Part shown: piece by piece, positions 33,225 to 46,170 of the stretch | How positions within the stretch are numbered: the stretch's first letter is position 1 | How the letters are laid out: every line of letters starts with the position of its first letter | Position numbers and translations under genes: made by a program | The notes under the pieces: model-generated | What the model was told of the DNA's origin: nothing | Databases searched by the model: none | Seen by the model: only the letters and a program-made list of their open reading frames with translations | Assembly: GCA_949126835.1 (NCBI GenBank) | Contig: OX421506.1 | Span: 12,941,784-13,005,783, forward strand | Length of the DNA: 64,000 nucleotides | From: Anisus vortex | Lineage: Eukaryota; Mollusca; Gastropoda; Planorbidae | Direction of reading: 5' to 3'

Positions 33225-33336
33225 AGGGGTAAAGTGAAGTTGACTGGACATTTTGCTGGCCACACAATCTCTAAACGTATCCGGTGGCCACCAAAACTAG
33301 TGAACGCGGCTAATTTAGTCCGACGGGACACTAACA
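33225..33336 (+). repeat. SINE family S, 3' fragment
   Basis: Tail region only: 'ttgctggccacacaatct', 'gtccgacggga'. The tRNA-like head is absent, so it is 5'-truncated. Confidence 0.7.
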
Positions 33337-33749
33337 AATAAGTTATAAATAAAGCAAAACAAGTTAAATTTTAACAAAAATTATTAACAAACAAATGTTT
33401 TTAGCGAGATATTTTTTGTGACATCCGTCCAACCTGAGACTGACAAAACTCTCGAATCATTCCGTATTTATAGGTGACTATTTTTACATTTCGAAATCTG
33501 GGCGTGGCTTAGTTATGAAGGAATCATATTTTCAGGACTGGAGAGTTTATACCAACGCGCAAAGTTGTCTGGGAATCAGGTAAAGTTTTATTACATTACT
33601 GTAATACCCGTAGAGTTTGCTACTCACTAAATGTGAAAAGAAAGTTATCATCAATACTTCTAACACATTGCACATGCCAAAAAAAAAAAACAAATAGCTG
33701 CCTTTTTGTATTTCATTTTTTTTTTAAATTTAGATTTAACCAGGACTTT

Positions 33750-33985
33750 AAGAACTTGGCTTGTAAACCAGCGTTCTGTGGCAACGCATACTAGGAGATT
33801 GTGTCACCTGTTCAATGTCCAGCGGCCTTTACTTTTTCCCTAACTAATCTCAGGTACCCTTCAGAGCTGGGTAGACTCAGGGACACCCTCCAGACCCGGG
33901 AATAAATCTTAGCCTGCACCAGGTTTCGAACCCCAGAACCTTCATTACGCCAGTCGAACGCGCTGCTTCTCGGCCACCGCGGCCC
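33750..33985 (-). repeat. tRNA-derived SINE, family S
   Basis: Head at the right end (B-box-like ggtttcgaacc), then 'gacccgggaataaatc', 'gctgggtagactcaggga' and 'ctgtggcaacgcatac' at the tail side. Confidence 0.82.
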
Positions 33986-35985
33986 ATAATGTCACACAGT
34001 TTCTTCACAATTTAAAAGGTTTAAAAAAGGAGTCGAGGCTAAACAATTTAATATATCCCAAAGAAAAATTTGCTTATTCAATCTCAATTCTTTTTAAGTC
34101 TTCACAATTTTAAAAGGTTTACTTTATTGAATAGTTTTAGAAAAAGAAATAACACAACTATTTAAACGAAAAGAGCGCAAAACCTTAGTGATGTTTTGTG
34201 ACAGTTCATGGCCCCTAGACTTACGAGTTCCGTCCCCGAAAAAAATAGCAGTGTGGATAGAATCATTGAACGAGGAACGCATCGAGGGGGGCTCTACGTA
34301 ACTGCAAACAATCGCAACAAAACCCTTTCAGTTTACCAGCATAACTCTCCACCATCACACTCCATTCATGCGTAACCAACTCATCGATTGCGCCAATTCA
34401 ATCAAACGCGGGAAAATACTCTAGCCTCCTTCCCGATTCTTGTATTCTCATTATATTTATAGAGTTTTGTTTTTCTTTCTTTTTACATCCATTGAATTTT
34501 ATTTGAACTTTGAAATAAAATTTTATAAAAATTTAAACGAATCCATTTTTTAAAAAAAGTTAAATGTGAATAAATCTTTGTTCAGTTTTACTTTTCTTTA
34601 ATACTTTGTTTCAAAATTAAAATTTGTAGAGTCTCAAATATTTGTAGTAAGCGTATATGTCCACAAAATATCCACAATATTGTGTAGTCGAGTTTAAACT
34701 ACTTGTTGTTTGAAAGAAAGAAACAATTTTACAATTGAGTTTGAAGTATTTGTTGTAAAAGCTAACATATCCCGAAAGATTCCTAAGAAAAAAAAATGGG
34801 TAATCTAGTTTCAACTTTCAACTGTGTTTATTGTACCCGAAAATCTTTTTTTTTTTTTTTACAAAGTTAGTTAATCGAAATAAACAAACTCTTTAATTAC
34901 ACAGCACGAATGAAAACAAATGGCATTTCACTTAATTGTCTGGCAAAGAAAGCAATACCCCAGACAGTTCTGTAGCCTTGGTTGAAAGATGACTAATTAA
35001 AATTAATTAGGTATTGGATTCTTAATTATATTTTTTTGTGTGTAATAACCCTAAAAGAAAAAAAAAAGAAAAAGTAGGGAATCGAGTACCGGGGTATCGA
35101 CTATTTATATCAAATGTATTATGTATAAGTGCATTGTTGAAAAAGGGACGCTTCTGTAAAGGATTTGAATATTTTAATTAATTACATGGCTGCGGACCTT
35201 GCGGATGCACACGGCAGTGCCCCCACATGGGAGGGGAGGCAGAGGGAGCATATGCCCAGGCGAAACTTCTAGGGGCGGCAAATATAGTCTAAATATAGCC
35301 CTAAACAAAGCAGTTACAGTATGCAAATGGGCGTCGCTGAAACTGTTGCCCTGGGGTTCTAGATAGACTTGTGTGGACTAAGTGCACACGATGTCCTGTC
35401 CAATAGTTTGAGAAACATCCCTATCACATGATCATGGGACCTACAAAAATGTAGGCCAATTTCTTTTTATTTATCTTTCATTTTTTTTTTTTTTGGGAGG
35501 GGGGGGGAGTGGGGGGGGGTGGAGGCCAAAATATGGCGCAATTTAATCTTAAGTATTTACTTAGTATGGTTTAATTAAACATAGATCCCTTTTAAACATA
35601 TGTAAAATACATTTTAAGTACTCTTACATTTTTACTTTAAATGAATCCGAAATTAATGTCCTTATCACGAATAAGATGACATGTCTTTTATTGATTTAAA
35701 ATTTACCTACAGGTGTTAAGTGTAATAAAGTATCACATTCGTAATTACTGGCTCTAGAAAAAAATAATTATTTTTAATTTTTAGCAGTATTTACTCATTT
35801 AAGACAAAAGAATCTTTCAAAAAGGATTTAAAGACATTTCTTTTCAACTAAATTGATCATGTACGCCTCCATCTAAAAAAAAAAACTTGCTTAGAACTTT
35901 TTTTTAGAATGTTATTGGTCTTATTTTAATATTAGCTAACATCTTTGTCTCTGTCTGTTCTCAAAAAGTTACAATATTTCAACAC
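33986..35985. other. Unassigned AT-rich DNA
   Basis: No gene recognised. G-rich tracts lie at 35495-35522. Short open frames lack motifs. Confidence 0.4.
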
Positions 35986-36002
35986 ATAGTTATAGCATAT
36001 TC

Positions 36003-36713
36003 ACAAATAAATACACTATTTCGAAACACGGCTTTTCGGTATTTCAACATATAGTTACAATAATACAACACATAGTTACAGTGAGTGTTTCAAAATATAG
36101 TTAGAGTATTTCAACACGTAGTTTCAGTATGTTAACACAAAGTGACAGCATTTCCACATATAGTTATAGTCTTTCAACACATATTTACAGTATTTCAACA
36201 TATAGTTACAGTATTTCAACATATAGTTACAATATTTCAACATATAGTTACAGTATTTCAACATATAGTTACAGTATTTCAACATATAGATACAGTATTT
36301 CCACATATAGTTATAGTCTTTCAACACATATTTACAGTATTTCAACATATAGTTACAGTATTTCAACATATAGTTACAGTATTTCAACATATAGTTACAG
36401 TATTTCAACATATAGTTACAGTATTTCAACATATAGTTACAGTATTTCAACATATAATTACAGTATTTCAACATATAGTTACAGTATTTCAACATATAGT
36501 TACAGTATTTCAACATATAGTTACAGTATTTCAACATATAGTTACAGTATTTCAACTTATTTACAGTATTTTAACATATTATTATAGTTACAGTGTTTCA
36601 ACATATAGCTACAATATTTCAACAAATAGTTACATTTTTTAACATATAATTTTAGTATTTCAACATATAGTTACAATATTTCAATATAAAGTAACAGTAT
36701 ATCAACATATAAT
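36003..36713. repeat. 21-bp minisatellite (acatatagttacagtatttca), about 33 copies
   Basis: Units near the centre are nearly uniform; the ends are diverged. 21 is a multiple of three, so several frames encode perfect heptads (for example YCNYMLK on the minus strand). They have no start context or other support as genes. The array resumes at 39437 after the inserted hAT element. Confidence 0.92.
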
Positions 36714-36884
36714 CAGTGGCGTAGCTAGGGTCATCTGCGCCCGGGGACATGACACAAAGTCTGCGCCCCTTCTCGGACCGACAGAGTTTGGGGACTCATT
36801 GAGCCCCCAAGAAAATGTTGAAATTTTACGGTTTATATGGTTCATTTTCGAAGCATCTGGTATTTTGATGAAATAGAATACAGA

Positions 36885-37055
36885 TTAATAAATCTTATAA
36901 GTTTTACAGACGTTCCTTCTAGATAGAAGATTATTACGTCTACTAGGCCCAAAACTCCTGCAGGGCGACAGGGATCCGTCGGTGGCAGGGCTAGAACCCG
37001 CGACCTGTCAGTTGGTTTTTGGTTGACAGTCCGGTGAACTAACCGCTGGATAAGA
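36885..37055 (-). repeat. SINE family B with its 3' tail
   Basis: Reading the minus strand: tRNA-like head (about 37050-36970), 'ggatccctgtcgccctgcag', then the tail 'taataatcttctatctagaa', 'ggaacgtctgtaaaac', 'ttataagattta'. This tail matches the 3' end of family A repeats. Confidence 0.75.
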
Positions 37056-37124
37056 TTGTAAACAATTTATTTGAAAAAAAAAAATTCTACTAATTATGCA
37101 TGACTAGAATAGACATAGTCTACA

Positions 37125-39011
37125 ACATATTGATCCTCCTTGATTTGACTGCCGCAAACTCGTCAATCACGTTGTCAAAATTAATATTCTCAAGTGTTTC
37201 TCTTTCGATGCTAAGGAGTGCAAAATCACTCTGACCAGGGGTCGGCAACCTTTTGCTAACCGTGTGCCAAAATAGGATTTCTAAACCGTTCAGCGAGCCA
37301 ACAGACTAAAAGTCAACCTGCTTTATTATACTTGTTTTATTTTATTTTTTTATAAGACAATTTAACTCCGTAGCAAGACCAAGGCCAAAAGCAAAATAAA
37401 GTTATGGAAAAAAACAACGTTTAAGCGTTTTATATTTAATAACAATAATTAACGCATTTGTGATTATCAACCTTTTTATTTGCATTTATACCAAAAAAAT
37501 AATATTACCAAATTTTGACATTTTTGGTAATGATTTTGTAAACATTATCATTTGGTTGTCCAGATAAGGATCTAACAACTCATAATATTGATGATAGTTT
37601 ATTCTCAGTTTAACTGAGATTGTCTTTAATTTGCCCAATGTTCAAAAGATATAACCATTGACTATAGTAGAGCGGAATTCGTCTGTAGTAGTCATACAAA
37701 CTGTGTAGTTAATGTAATGTTTAAAAAATGTGCATGAAATGTTTTAGTCATATAGATCTAGATCTAATATTTATATATTTTTCAACTATATTTTACAGTC
37801 TTGTCATTATAACGTTATAAGTTGTAAGCCATTTAGTCTATTATAGAAGAAAAATAAGAACCACAATATTAGAAATAATAGCATAAATAAAGCGGGCTAA
37901 TTATCTCCCTTTAATTCAAATAAAGTTTCTTATTTTGATTCAATATTGATGCCAAATGCCAAACAAGTTATGTTTTGTAATATAACATATATTACTGACT
38001 AATAATTTTTTTTTTTTTATAAAACCAGCATTATGGTATTCATTACAATATATATTTAATTATCAGAGGTATACAATTGATTTACGTTAAACAGTTGTAA
38101 ATAAACATTTCCTGCATTTATTGTTTGTCCATTTAACTCACTTGATTTAACCCGTCCTTGTAAATGCGTTCAACTAACTGAAATGTGTCGCTCTGTCATT
38201 CAGAAACATCGTCTTCAACAGTCAGTTTTCCTCATTAAGAACTGGAAAATGTTTGTTTTGTCATTAATAAAAAAACATTTTTTTTCATCAATAAAAAAAA
38301 ACACCTCTTGGAAGTCTCTCGTGTGCCATTGAAAATCGCTCTGCTTGCCAAATTTGGCACGCGTGCCCTAGGTTGCCGACCCCCGAATCATACGATCTTG
38401 TCCCATTTAATTAAATAAGGCAAAATAAGCTTCATAACACGTGTAATTTCTTCTTCTGCAGAAAGTCCTGCAACTCTTGCTGATTCTCCAGGCATCCTCC
38501 TTTGTCGTCTAATCCTTCTGTCATATTCGATTCCCAAAGTTGTGCATCTTGTTTTTCCATTGTCTATCGCAACCTGGCTCAAATTATCACGAATGTTGAC
38601 AAGTTCTTGCTCCAGGGAGTCAAGATCAGATTCTTGCTGCTTCCTTGAAATTCATAGGATTCTACAACCGTTTCTGGACACGATCAATTTTCCCCAAGTA
38701 TGATGTTCTAGAAATGTAACAAAACTAGGAAGTTAAAGTTTAACATACCTCCCAGCAAAGTTTCTGCATCACTTCTGGTGTCAGGCGTCATAGTTGCATC
38801 TTCTGATAATTTTTCCAACAGCCCTACTAGTTCATCTAGTCCTTCATAAAAAGTAATAGCTTAAACAGCTTCTGATCGTGCACTCCAGCGTGTTTCAGAC
38901 GCTCTCTTCACTGTGATTGGCACAACTCTTTTTAATTCTCCCCAATGAGTTGTTGAACGAGCGAAAAACAAATATATACTTTCAACTGTTCCAAGATATG
39001 TGATAAGAACT
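37125..39011 (-). pseudogene. hAT transposase (ZMYM/DUF4371 type), interrupted by a nested element
   Basis: On the minus strand from about 39011: 'VLITYLGTVESIYLFFARST', 'HWGELKRV', 'ETRWSARSEAV', a taa stop (38861-38863), 'AITFYEGLDELVGLLEKLSE', and further on 'SLEQELVNIRDNLSQVAID' with 'RRQRRMPGE'. These blocks are characteristic of the ZMYM1-like hAT transposases with DUF4371. After the nested element (37236-38385) it resumes with 'ALLSIERETL' and 'NFDNVIDEFAAVKSRR', the C-terminal dimerisation end. The N-terminal half is not seen. Confidence 0.82.
37236..38385 (-). mobile_element. Non-autonomous hAT ('ggggtcggcaacc' family), 1150 bp, nested
   Basis: Starts caggggtcggcaacc and ends ggttgccgacccccg. 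Collinear in reverse with 6629-14841 minus its insertions, including 'acataacttgtttggcatt' and 'ggcacgcg' blocks. It has no coding sequence. I did not find a matching 8-bp duplication, so the flanks may have been altered. Confidence 0.82.
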
Positions 39012-39436
39012 GGATCCTGTTTAGCTGAGTGTACTCATACTAAGTATATTCGACTTGAAATTATCCAACCTGTATAATTGTTAAAACCAGATGCCACTTT
39101 CATTATATGAAGAATAATATTTGAAACCGAACTGATCTTTGTTTTTAAAAAAACGTTATCAGCAATCCTACATTGTGGATGTGTCATTTGTTTATGAGTA
39201 GAATGGCGCCCCTTAATTTTCAATGGGGGCGCCAAAATCATGCTTGCCAACTGGTTTGTAATGAAGATATTTGTGGATCTCCAAAATGCAATCTTGTAAA
39301 CGTATTTGGGATACATTAGTTTACATCAAAATAAAATTAAATAATTAGTTTTAATACTCCTTTTGGCGCCCCCTAACATGGCGCCCGGGGACATAAGTCC
39401 CCCCTGCCCCTCCCTAGCTACGCCACTGCATATAAT

Positions 39437-39505
39437 TTCAGTATTTCAACATATAATTTCAGTATTTCAACTTTCAAAATATAGTTTCAGTATTTCAACA
39501 TAAAG
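39437..39505. repeat. 21-bp minisatellite, right part
   Basis: Two to three diverged units (cagtatttcaacatataatt) continuing the array at 36003. Confidence 0.8.
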
Positions 39506-40074
39506 TGTCATTAGCCTGAAAGGTATTATAGAAACCTAATAGTTAAACAGTTTGTGAGGAGAAACGTGGCCCAACTTTAAACTTTAAACTACATTTTTAT
39601 AAGAGAGCTTTAACTTTTTATGCCTATACCATTTTGTTGGTTGCACAGTTTAAAATATTTTCTTTTGTAGAAAATAATAAGGAAATCCACCCCTCCCTCT
39701 CAGTGTAACATAGAAAAGATTGAATAGATCAATGCAAAAACTTTAAAAAAACTGATAACATTCACACTAGAGGAAACTCCAATCTTATCTCATGATTCGA
39801 TATCTAAAGTTTTTTTCCAGTGCAGTGCATTATAGTTAATAACAATAAGCTTAAAAAAAAAAAATATGAGTATAAAAGAATAGGGATGTTCCCTTTCATT
39901 CAATCACTAAACTTGGGAACATGGAGGAGAGAAGAGTATAAAGCAATGACGTAATAATACAAAGAGCATTGTAGTCTAGTTTAAAATACAACACAATTAT
40001 ATATTACAATACCTAGTAAGAGATAGAGATAGGTAAATCATTTTTCGAAAATCCATATTATTATTTAATATGGA
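39506..40074. other. Unassigned AT-rich DNA
   Basis: No gene or repeat recognised. Confidence 0.4.
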
Positions 40075-40430
40075 AGGACATCCGTGCAAGGAATGGGTTA
40101 CCTGAAAAAACAGAACAACCAATTACTAAACATCATTTAAAACACTAATACAGATTCAAGACTAGATTCAAATCGCGTAGGACACAATAATCTTCTGTAC
40201 AGAAGGAGCGTCTGTTAAGCCCCCTTTTTGACACACCCTATTAGGGGATTGTGTGACAAGAACATTGTTGACCAGTCTTTAACTTTCCCCCCAACAAACC
40301 AGGAAAACCAGTAACTTACCATCGTTTAAAACACTTAACAAAATGTAACATTAGTCTCGAACCATGGTTGAGCGTAGGACGCAAAAATCTTCTTTATAAT
40401 AGGAGCGTCTGTAATATACAAGATATGAAA
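40075..40430 (+). repeat. Two adjacent family A repeats
   Basis: Copies at about 40075-40225 and 40285-40430, same orientation. Each has the 'acaataatcttct'/'gcaaaaatcttctt' block followed by 'aggagcgtctgt'. The second ends 'aatatacaagat'. Confidence 0.65.
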
Positions 40431-41284
40431 CCTTCTGACCTGGGGGTTGACCCATGGACAACCTCGAGACCCAGTTGAACAAAGAATAGAACAAAAAAGT
40501 ATCGGCTGAACAAATTATGCGATCTTAAACGAAACAGATCCCCATTCAGTGATAAGTGAACAATAGAACACAACATTAATACAATATACATAGACGTAAT
40601 TACGTCCACAGCCGTAGACGTAGGAGTTTGCCTGCAAACACCGAACAACGCGGAGCGAAGCACACACACACACACAAACGTGGTTTCATAAACGCCAAAC
40701 ACCGCCATTGAAATGTACATGTATTTAGTAATGAGATATATCCCCACAACGTTGACGCACGGCGGGTGCTTAAGGTGGAGTCCTAACTAAATTCACTATT
40801 TGAAATCTACACTGAACTGAAATTCTATACTCAGTGTACTTTAATGAGAATATATTTCATAACCACCTTCTTAAAAAAAAAAGTATACTTTAATATAATA
40901 TTTTAAGGGGTCGACCATATATGACGTCTTTGAGCAATATTTCGTTAAGGCAATTGTGGCGGAGACGTTGAAATTCCCTTTAATTATGTCGTCTGGTAAG
41001 AATTTATTTTAGCGGATGATGCGGAGCAGTTTTAAGCGATGGAATTCATTGGCAAGCACGATACTGGGTCACATCTGGGTGGACACTGAACAACCTCCAA
41101 TGTACCGGTATAACAAAAAAAAAAATATTCAGGATTCGAACCGTATGCGATCGCTCTGCCACCTAAAACACAGTAAACCGGTAGAATGGACTGCAATGTC
41201 TCAGCATTATACATCTATCACACATTTCTTTTACAACCTTTAAAGCCGCATTATAATTGGTTCCTACAATGAACATTGCATACC
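40431..41284. other. Unassigned DNA
   Basis: No gene recognised. 'aggattcgaaccgtatgcg' (about 41131) contains a B-box-like motif in reverse and may belong to another tRNA-headed SINE, but I could not delimit one. Confidence 0.35.
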
Positions 41285-41345
41285 TTTAACCTTTAGGCAT
41301 CAAACTCAAGGCCCGCGGGCTACATATGGTCCGTAAAGTGCTAAC
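41285..41345 (+). mobile_element. Isolated hAT-like terminus
   Basis: 'aggcatcaaactcaaggccc' followed by gcgggctacatatggtcc resembles the terminal part of hAT MITEs such as 56893-57257. No partner end was found. Confidence 0.5.
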
Positions 41346-41528
41346 AGTGTAACAAAAAAAAAAGACATTAGACCTATTGAATTTTTGGTAAGAAAATACA
41401 ACGCATTAATTTTAGTGATGTACTTCTACAGGGAAATAACCAAATCTGCTAGAGTTCTTGTATTTAAGTAAATCTTGATTATATAACACAGGTTGCTTTT
41501 CTATTTAATTGTGTGTTATTTTTATTCT

Positions 41529-41790
41529 GGGGCACGGTATCCCGGCAGCAGCGAGTTCGGTTGGTGTACCGAAGATCCTGGGTTCCAATCCTGATGACGG
41601 CTGGGGATGGGGGGGGTGTCCCTGAGTCTACCCAGCTCTGATGGGTATCAGACAGTAGTTAAGGTAAGGTCAAGGCGGCTGGGCATTGTGCTGGCCACTC
41701 ATCCCCTAGTATGCCCTGGCCACAGAAACCATTGAACGCTGCTGCTTCACCGGCCCTATGATCAATTCGCTCCGACGGGTACTTTACTTT
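41529..41790 (+). repeat. tRNA-derived SINE, family S, plus-strand copy
   Basis: Head ggggcacggtatcccgg, B-box-like gggttccaatcc, then 'ctgagtctacccagctctga', 'gcattgtgctggccactc', 'ccacagaaacc' and the tail 'ctccgacgggtactttactt'. This copy is close to full length. Confidence 0.87.
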
Positions 41791-42324
41791 ATTTTTCTAT
41801 TTTTATTCTACAATAGTCTCATAAAAAAAAAATTGATATCACTCAAACCCTTTGAATGATTTCTCTCTCAGATGAATCCAATGACAATGTATCATCAATC
41901 TCAATACCAGGATATCCCATTAAATTTAGCACCACACATAAACGAGCGAGGACAAATAACGTGTGTGAAGCCAGGATAGATCTAATACTTTTAGAAGCGT
42001 TTTGTTATTATTATTATTATATTAAAAGACATTCTATCTTCAAGGTACAGTTGATGTTTTTTTTAAATTGTAAAAAAAAAATCCCTGTGTCAGGATAGAT
42101 TCAAAATAAGATAACCGTGAGAAAATAGTTATATTATTTATTTCTCGCTTTGTGTGTGTGTGTCCCTTTCTTCCCTTTGTGGCAATAATTCAACACTGAG
42201 ATATTTAAGCTTCTCATTTTTCTGTTCATGCTCTAGCATGGTGATACTGAGCCATACAATTATTGATCTGAAGTTTCTTTGATTACACTTTAAGCTGTCA
42301 CCTTTTCTTGTGTAAGACTGTTAA
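41791..42324. other. Unassigned AT-rich DNA
   Basis: No gene recognised. Confidence 0.4.
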
Positions 42325-42480
42325 TGTTTTGTGTTGAGCGGTGAGCTTAAGAATCTACCAGCTCGATGTTCGAGTCCTAGATATCTCTTACAACGAGGGT
42401 TGGGGAATTTCAAGTGGCATTTAGGTAGTGCAAAGGCTGCCAAGGGCGGGAAATATATAAATAAAATCTATGCAAGTAGG
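42325..42480 (+). repeat. Probable tRNA-headed SINE of another family
   Basis: 'gagcggtgagcttaagaat' (A-box-like) and 'gatgttcgagtcctag' (B-box-like) are about 30 bases apart, followed by 'cttacaacgagggttgggga' and 'gtgcaaaggctgcc'. A single copy here, so the boundaries are uncertain. Confidence 0.5.
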
Positions 42481-42551
42481 TCGACTGCCTCGGGTAATTT
42501 TAGGTTGCCCACAAGGCGAGAAAACTGTCTATAGTTTGAAATTATCTTCTT

Positions 42552-43105
42552 TTTAATGACGAGAAGAATTGCTGATGATATAGAACAGACAGTTCGACAA
42601 CTGCCGAGATCGGGAAAATTAAAGAAGATGGGCGAGAAGAACTACTGATTAGAGCACACACTGTTGGACAACTTACCAAAACGGGAAATTTAAAGAAGAT
42701 GGGCGAGAAGAACTACTGATTAGAGCACACACTGTTGGACAACTTACCAAAACGGGAAATTTAAAGAAGATGGGCGAGAAGAACTACTGATTATAGCACA
42801 CACTGTTGGACAACTTACCAAAACGGGAAATTTAAAGAAGATGGGCGAGAAGAACTACTGATTAGAGCACACACTGTTGGACAACTTACCAAAACGGGAA
42901 ATTTAAAGAAGATGGGCGAGAAGAACTACTGATTAGAGCACACACTGTTGGACAACTTACCAAAACGGGAAATTTAAGGATAGACAAAAAGGACTACAGC
43001 ACAGGCGATTCGACAACTGCCCAGATCGGGACATTTAAAGAAGATGAAAAAAAGGAACTACATCTGAGAGCACACACAATTTGACAACTGCTAAGAACGG
43101 GAATT
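42552..43105 (+). repeat. 71-bp tandem repeat, about 7-8 copies
   Basis: Copies of gatgggcgagaagaactact...cgggaaatttaaagaa begin at 42627, 42698, 42769, 42840 and 42911 (period exactly 71). Diverged units lie at both ends. The central five units differ by very few bases. Confidence 0.92.
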
Positions 43106-43109
43106 ATGG

Positions 43110-46100
43110 ACGGCAGTAAAGAAATAGATCAGCGATTCTTAAAAGTCTATAGAAAGCAGTTTTTGTAGTATTCGTTAGAATAGAATGACAAGTAACACAA
43201 CACAAAACAGCCGAGGGATGGACCTTGCGATCTTCACTTCAGTGTCAGAGAGGGGTTGAAAATAGTATTAGGATATCTTGGAAAACACATTAAGGCTGAC
43301 AATTCTATTAGATACTCATCAGCATCACCATTTCCAGTCACCCCCAGCTGGGGTATGGGCCGACAACCACAGATCTCCAGAGTCCTCTGTCCTGAGCCAT
43401 TCTCTATAGTTGGTTCCAGTTTTACCCCATCTTTGAAACACTTATTTTAAATGTAAGATATTTTGAAAATTCATTTAAATATGTTGCCGGAAGTAAACCG
43501 GAAGTACATTCATGCATTGACACCTGACCTATATAGTTTAGTTTACTGTGGTTTAGTAAACTAACAAATTTTAAGTAAACTTAATGCGACTAACACGTCG
43601 ACTATTAATTATCGCATACTCACTTTTTATGTTAAAAACGGATTACTCATCGCTAAACTTAGCATCATTTAAACTTGTAGCCTTTGTATATTTTATTACA
43701 CTAGCGACAACCTTCTGTGATTGTTACTTGCTAAGCTTCGTTAATCTAGTGTTTGGGTGTTGATTCAGTGAGGCCGCAGGTCCACCACTATCTCTGACAG
43801 TGAATTATTAAATATCTCCTTCAATGTAGCAAACGACAGTTTGAACGATGAACAGTAAAGCTTGACTAAAATTCCTTCAGTAATAATATCAACTGGTTTA
43901 TTAATTCAACAATAAGGTTTCAATAAACTTCTTTTGAAGCGTAACATCTTCTAGCATCAAAATCAGTACATTTAAGAAAGCAAACAATAATACGACCGTC
44001 TCTTGGACTAATCGGAGTGAGAACTGATGGATTTTGGGCGGGTGGAATACCAGCGAGAACTAGTAGTCAGCTCAGAGTGGCGGAACCAATGGAAACGCTG
44101 GAATCTGACCCTACTAGCATAAATTATCTCAGCCGCGGGAAGAGTAAAAAACTCTGAGAGGAGGTGGGGGGAGAATGGGGGGAAATATTACAGTCGATGT
44201 CTAGAGATCAACTAGTTTAAACCAGTTATAATCTATTAAGAGCATTCTGTCTCTACTGTCATTTTAAACAAGGGTGAAATTTAATTAGGCGTAAGCTATC
44301 AGTAGCCTCTATGCAATTGCGAAGGGAATGGTCATTTAAATACTACAGCCCAAGCGTTGAATGTTAGAACTGTATTATATTTTCAATACCATGTTCCATA
44401 ATAATAATAACATATAATGGGAATAATAATGGTTAATAATAGTGGCTGAGTCCATGTCACGTAACAATTTCTAAAAGCTATACTTGAAAAAGGCCGAAAA
44501 CATTATTTAAAGTTTGTTGGCGGAAATGAACCGGTAGTTCATGTATGCATTGAACCGAAAAGGTCAGGCCTCATTAAGACCTGTCATTTGAACCACTTCA
44601 CTTCATTCTACCGAGCTTAAGTTTTGCATACAGGTTCATTGCCCACGACAAAACATTGTTTCAAATTTATTTACAACACCATTTTCCCACCCTCAATCAC
44701 TCACAAAATCAGTTTCTCCACCTTTTCAAAAAGCAATAGTTTTATATATACTTCAAAAGTGCCTCATTTTTTAAAATCATTTCTATGACGTTGCGTGTAA
44801 CAAAATCTCTTGAGGGCTAATAATAGTCTTTGGTTATATTCAACAGTTTCGACCGGACAACAACAGATGCAAACAAAAATGCACATTAAGGAAACAAAAA
44901 AAATTTTTTTAGGCCACTGCAATTTATTCCAAGAGCGCACTGAGCATGATTCATTTTATAGCATGAATGGAAGGGCTATAGGCCCTATAAATTACCATAT
45001 TTGCAATTATTTCCTTTTTTCTGCTGATGTTGTTTTCATTCCTAACAATATATCAACGAGTCTTAGTCAGACAAATCGTAGCAAAGCTATCTGATATTTA
45101 GACCAAGACCAATGTTTAACTCTTGTGTTTGCCCGATAGTGCTGAAATATTTCTGTGGCCTTAACAACGGGGGAAAACGCCCCAAACATTTGACTCGGTC
45201 CCACAGGAAAAAAAAATGAAGACTTTATATAGAAGACTTTTTTGGGCGATTCAACAACAAGGGGCGTGGCTAGCAGAATCATCCAATGGAAAAGGGGCAT
45301 TTTTTTTTTGTGTGTTGAAACATGAAAGTTTATTAATTTCATTGGTCTTCAAAACATTGAATTCATCTTAGAATAAATACAAAAAAAGGGTGGAACCCTT
45401 TCATGTGCAAACTATGGACGTGGTTTAGAGTGGGCGATTCTATATAGTTTGTATAGACCTTCAGACTGTCAATGTAAGTTACAAAGATGTGAAAAAATGA
45501 AAACACAAAACTCTTTAAAAAAAACACTCGTAAACTCTTAGGATAAAATAAATAAACCTTTTCAAATTAGCGTTTAAGTTTTTTTTATTACATTAATGTT
45601 TTACAAATCGCCGCTGCTGTAGGTAATTGAGTGGGGTGGGGGGGAGGGGAGGGAGCGGGGTTCCAGACATTAGGCCTACAAGCGTATGTAAGTGAAATTC
45701 AACTCAAAGAGGTAAACCCGTGTTAAATTGAACACATTTCTTTTTATAATTTATTTTGGTAGAGATTCATATCTATTGTAAATCTCTTTTAAAAAATAGG
45801 CTAGTTTACAAAATTAAAATAAAATATCTAGTTTGGCGCCAAGTAATCTTGTAATTTCCCTAACAAAGTGGATTTAATCAAAATAATACATTCTTCTCCC
45901 AGCTTAGAGCTTTGAATGAGGCGCTACTTCTTTACTATTGTGATTATTGTAAGATTTAATGAAGATTATTGCGATTTTTCTAGTTATTCATTTTAAACAT
46001 TTATAATAAGCTTTTGCGTGCGTACACTTAAATGGGACATTACTCATTTTGTTTTTCAGTGTTTGCCTGGTCCAGATTACTAGTCTATCAATCAGCAGGC

Positions 46101-46165
46101 AGACAATCTTTCTAGACCGCTAAAAGTTCTCAAATATAGTCATCTACGTGTAAAATCTACAAAGT
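43110..46165. other. Unassigned DNA
   Basis: No gene recognised. A diverged direct repeat, 'ttgccggaagtaaaccggaa' (43480 region) / 'ttggcggaaatgaaccggta' (44517 region), lies about 1.03 kb apart. G-rich tract at 45630-45660. Confidence 0.4.
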
Positions 46166-46170
46166 ATTAT

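Larger units (their letters stand above)
36714..39428 (-). mobile_element. hAT element (2715 bp) inserted in the 21-bp minisatellite
   Basis: Ends cagtggcgtagctagg and cctccctagctacgccactg form terminal inverted repeats. The perfect 8-bp duplication catataat flanks it (36706-36713 and 39429-39436), and the minisatellite is cut cleanly. It carries a broken transposase on the minus strand, a SINE family B copy and a nested second hAT. It is the longest member here of the family that gave the MITEs at 31301, 32413 and 52497. Confidence 0.9.

Noticed and set aside
36124..36642. Long repetitive open frames on both strands (143-166 codons)
   Set aside because: Heptad proteins produced by a 21-bp minisatellite with no stops; no start context or unique domain.
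42552..43105. CRISPR-like repeat-spacer array
   Set aside because: Units are contiguous with no unique spacers, in a eukaryotic genome.
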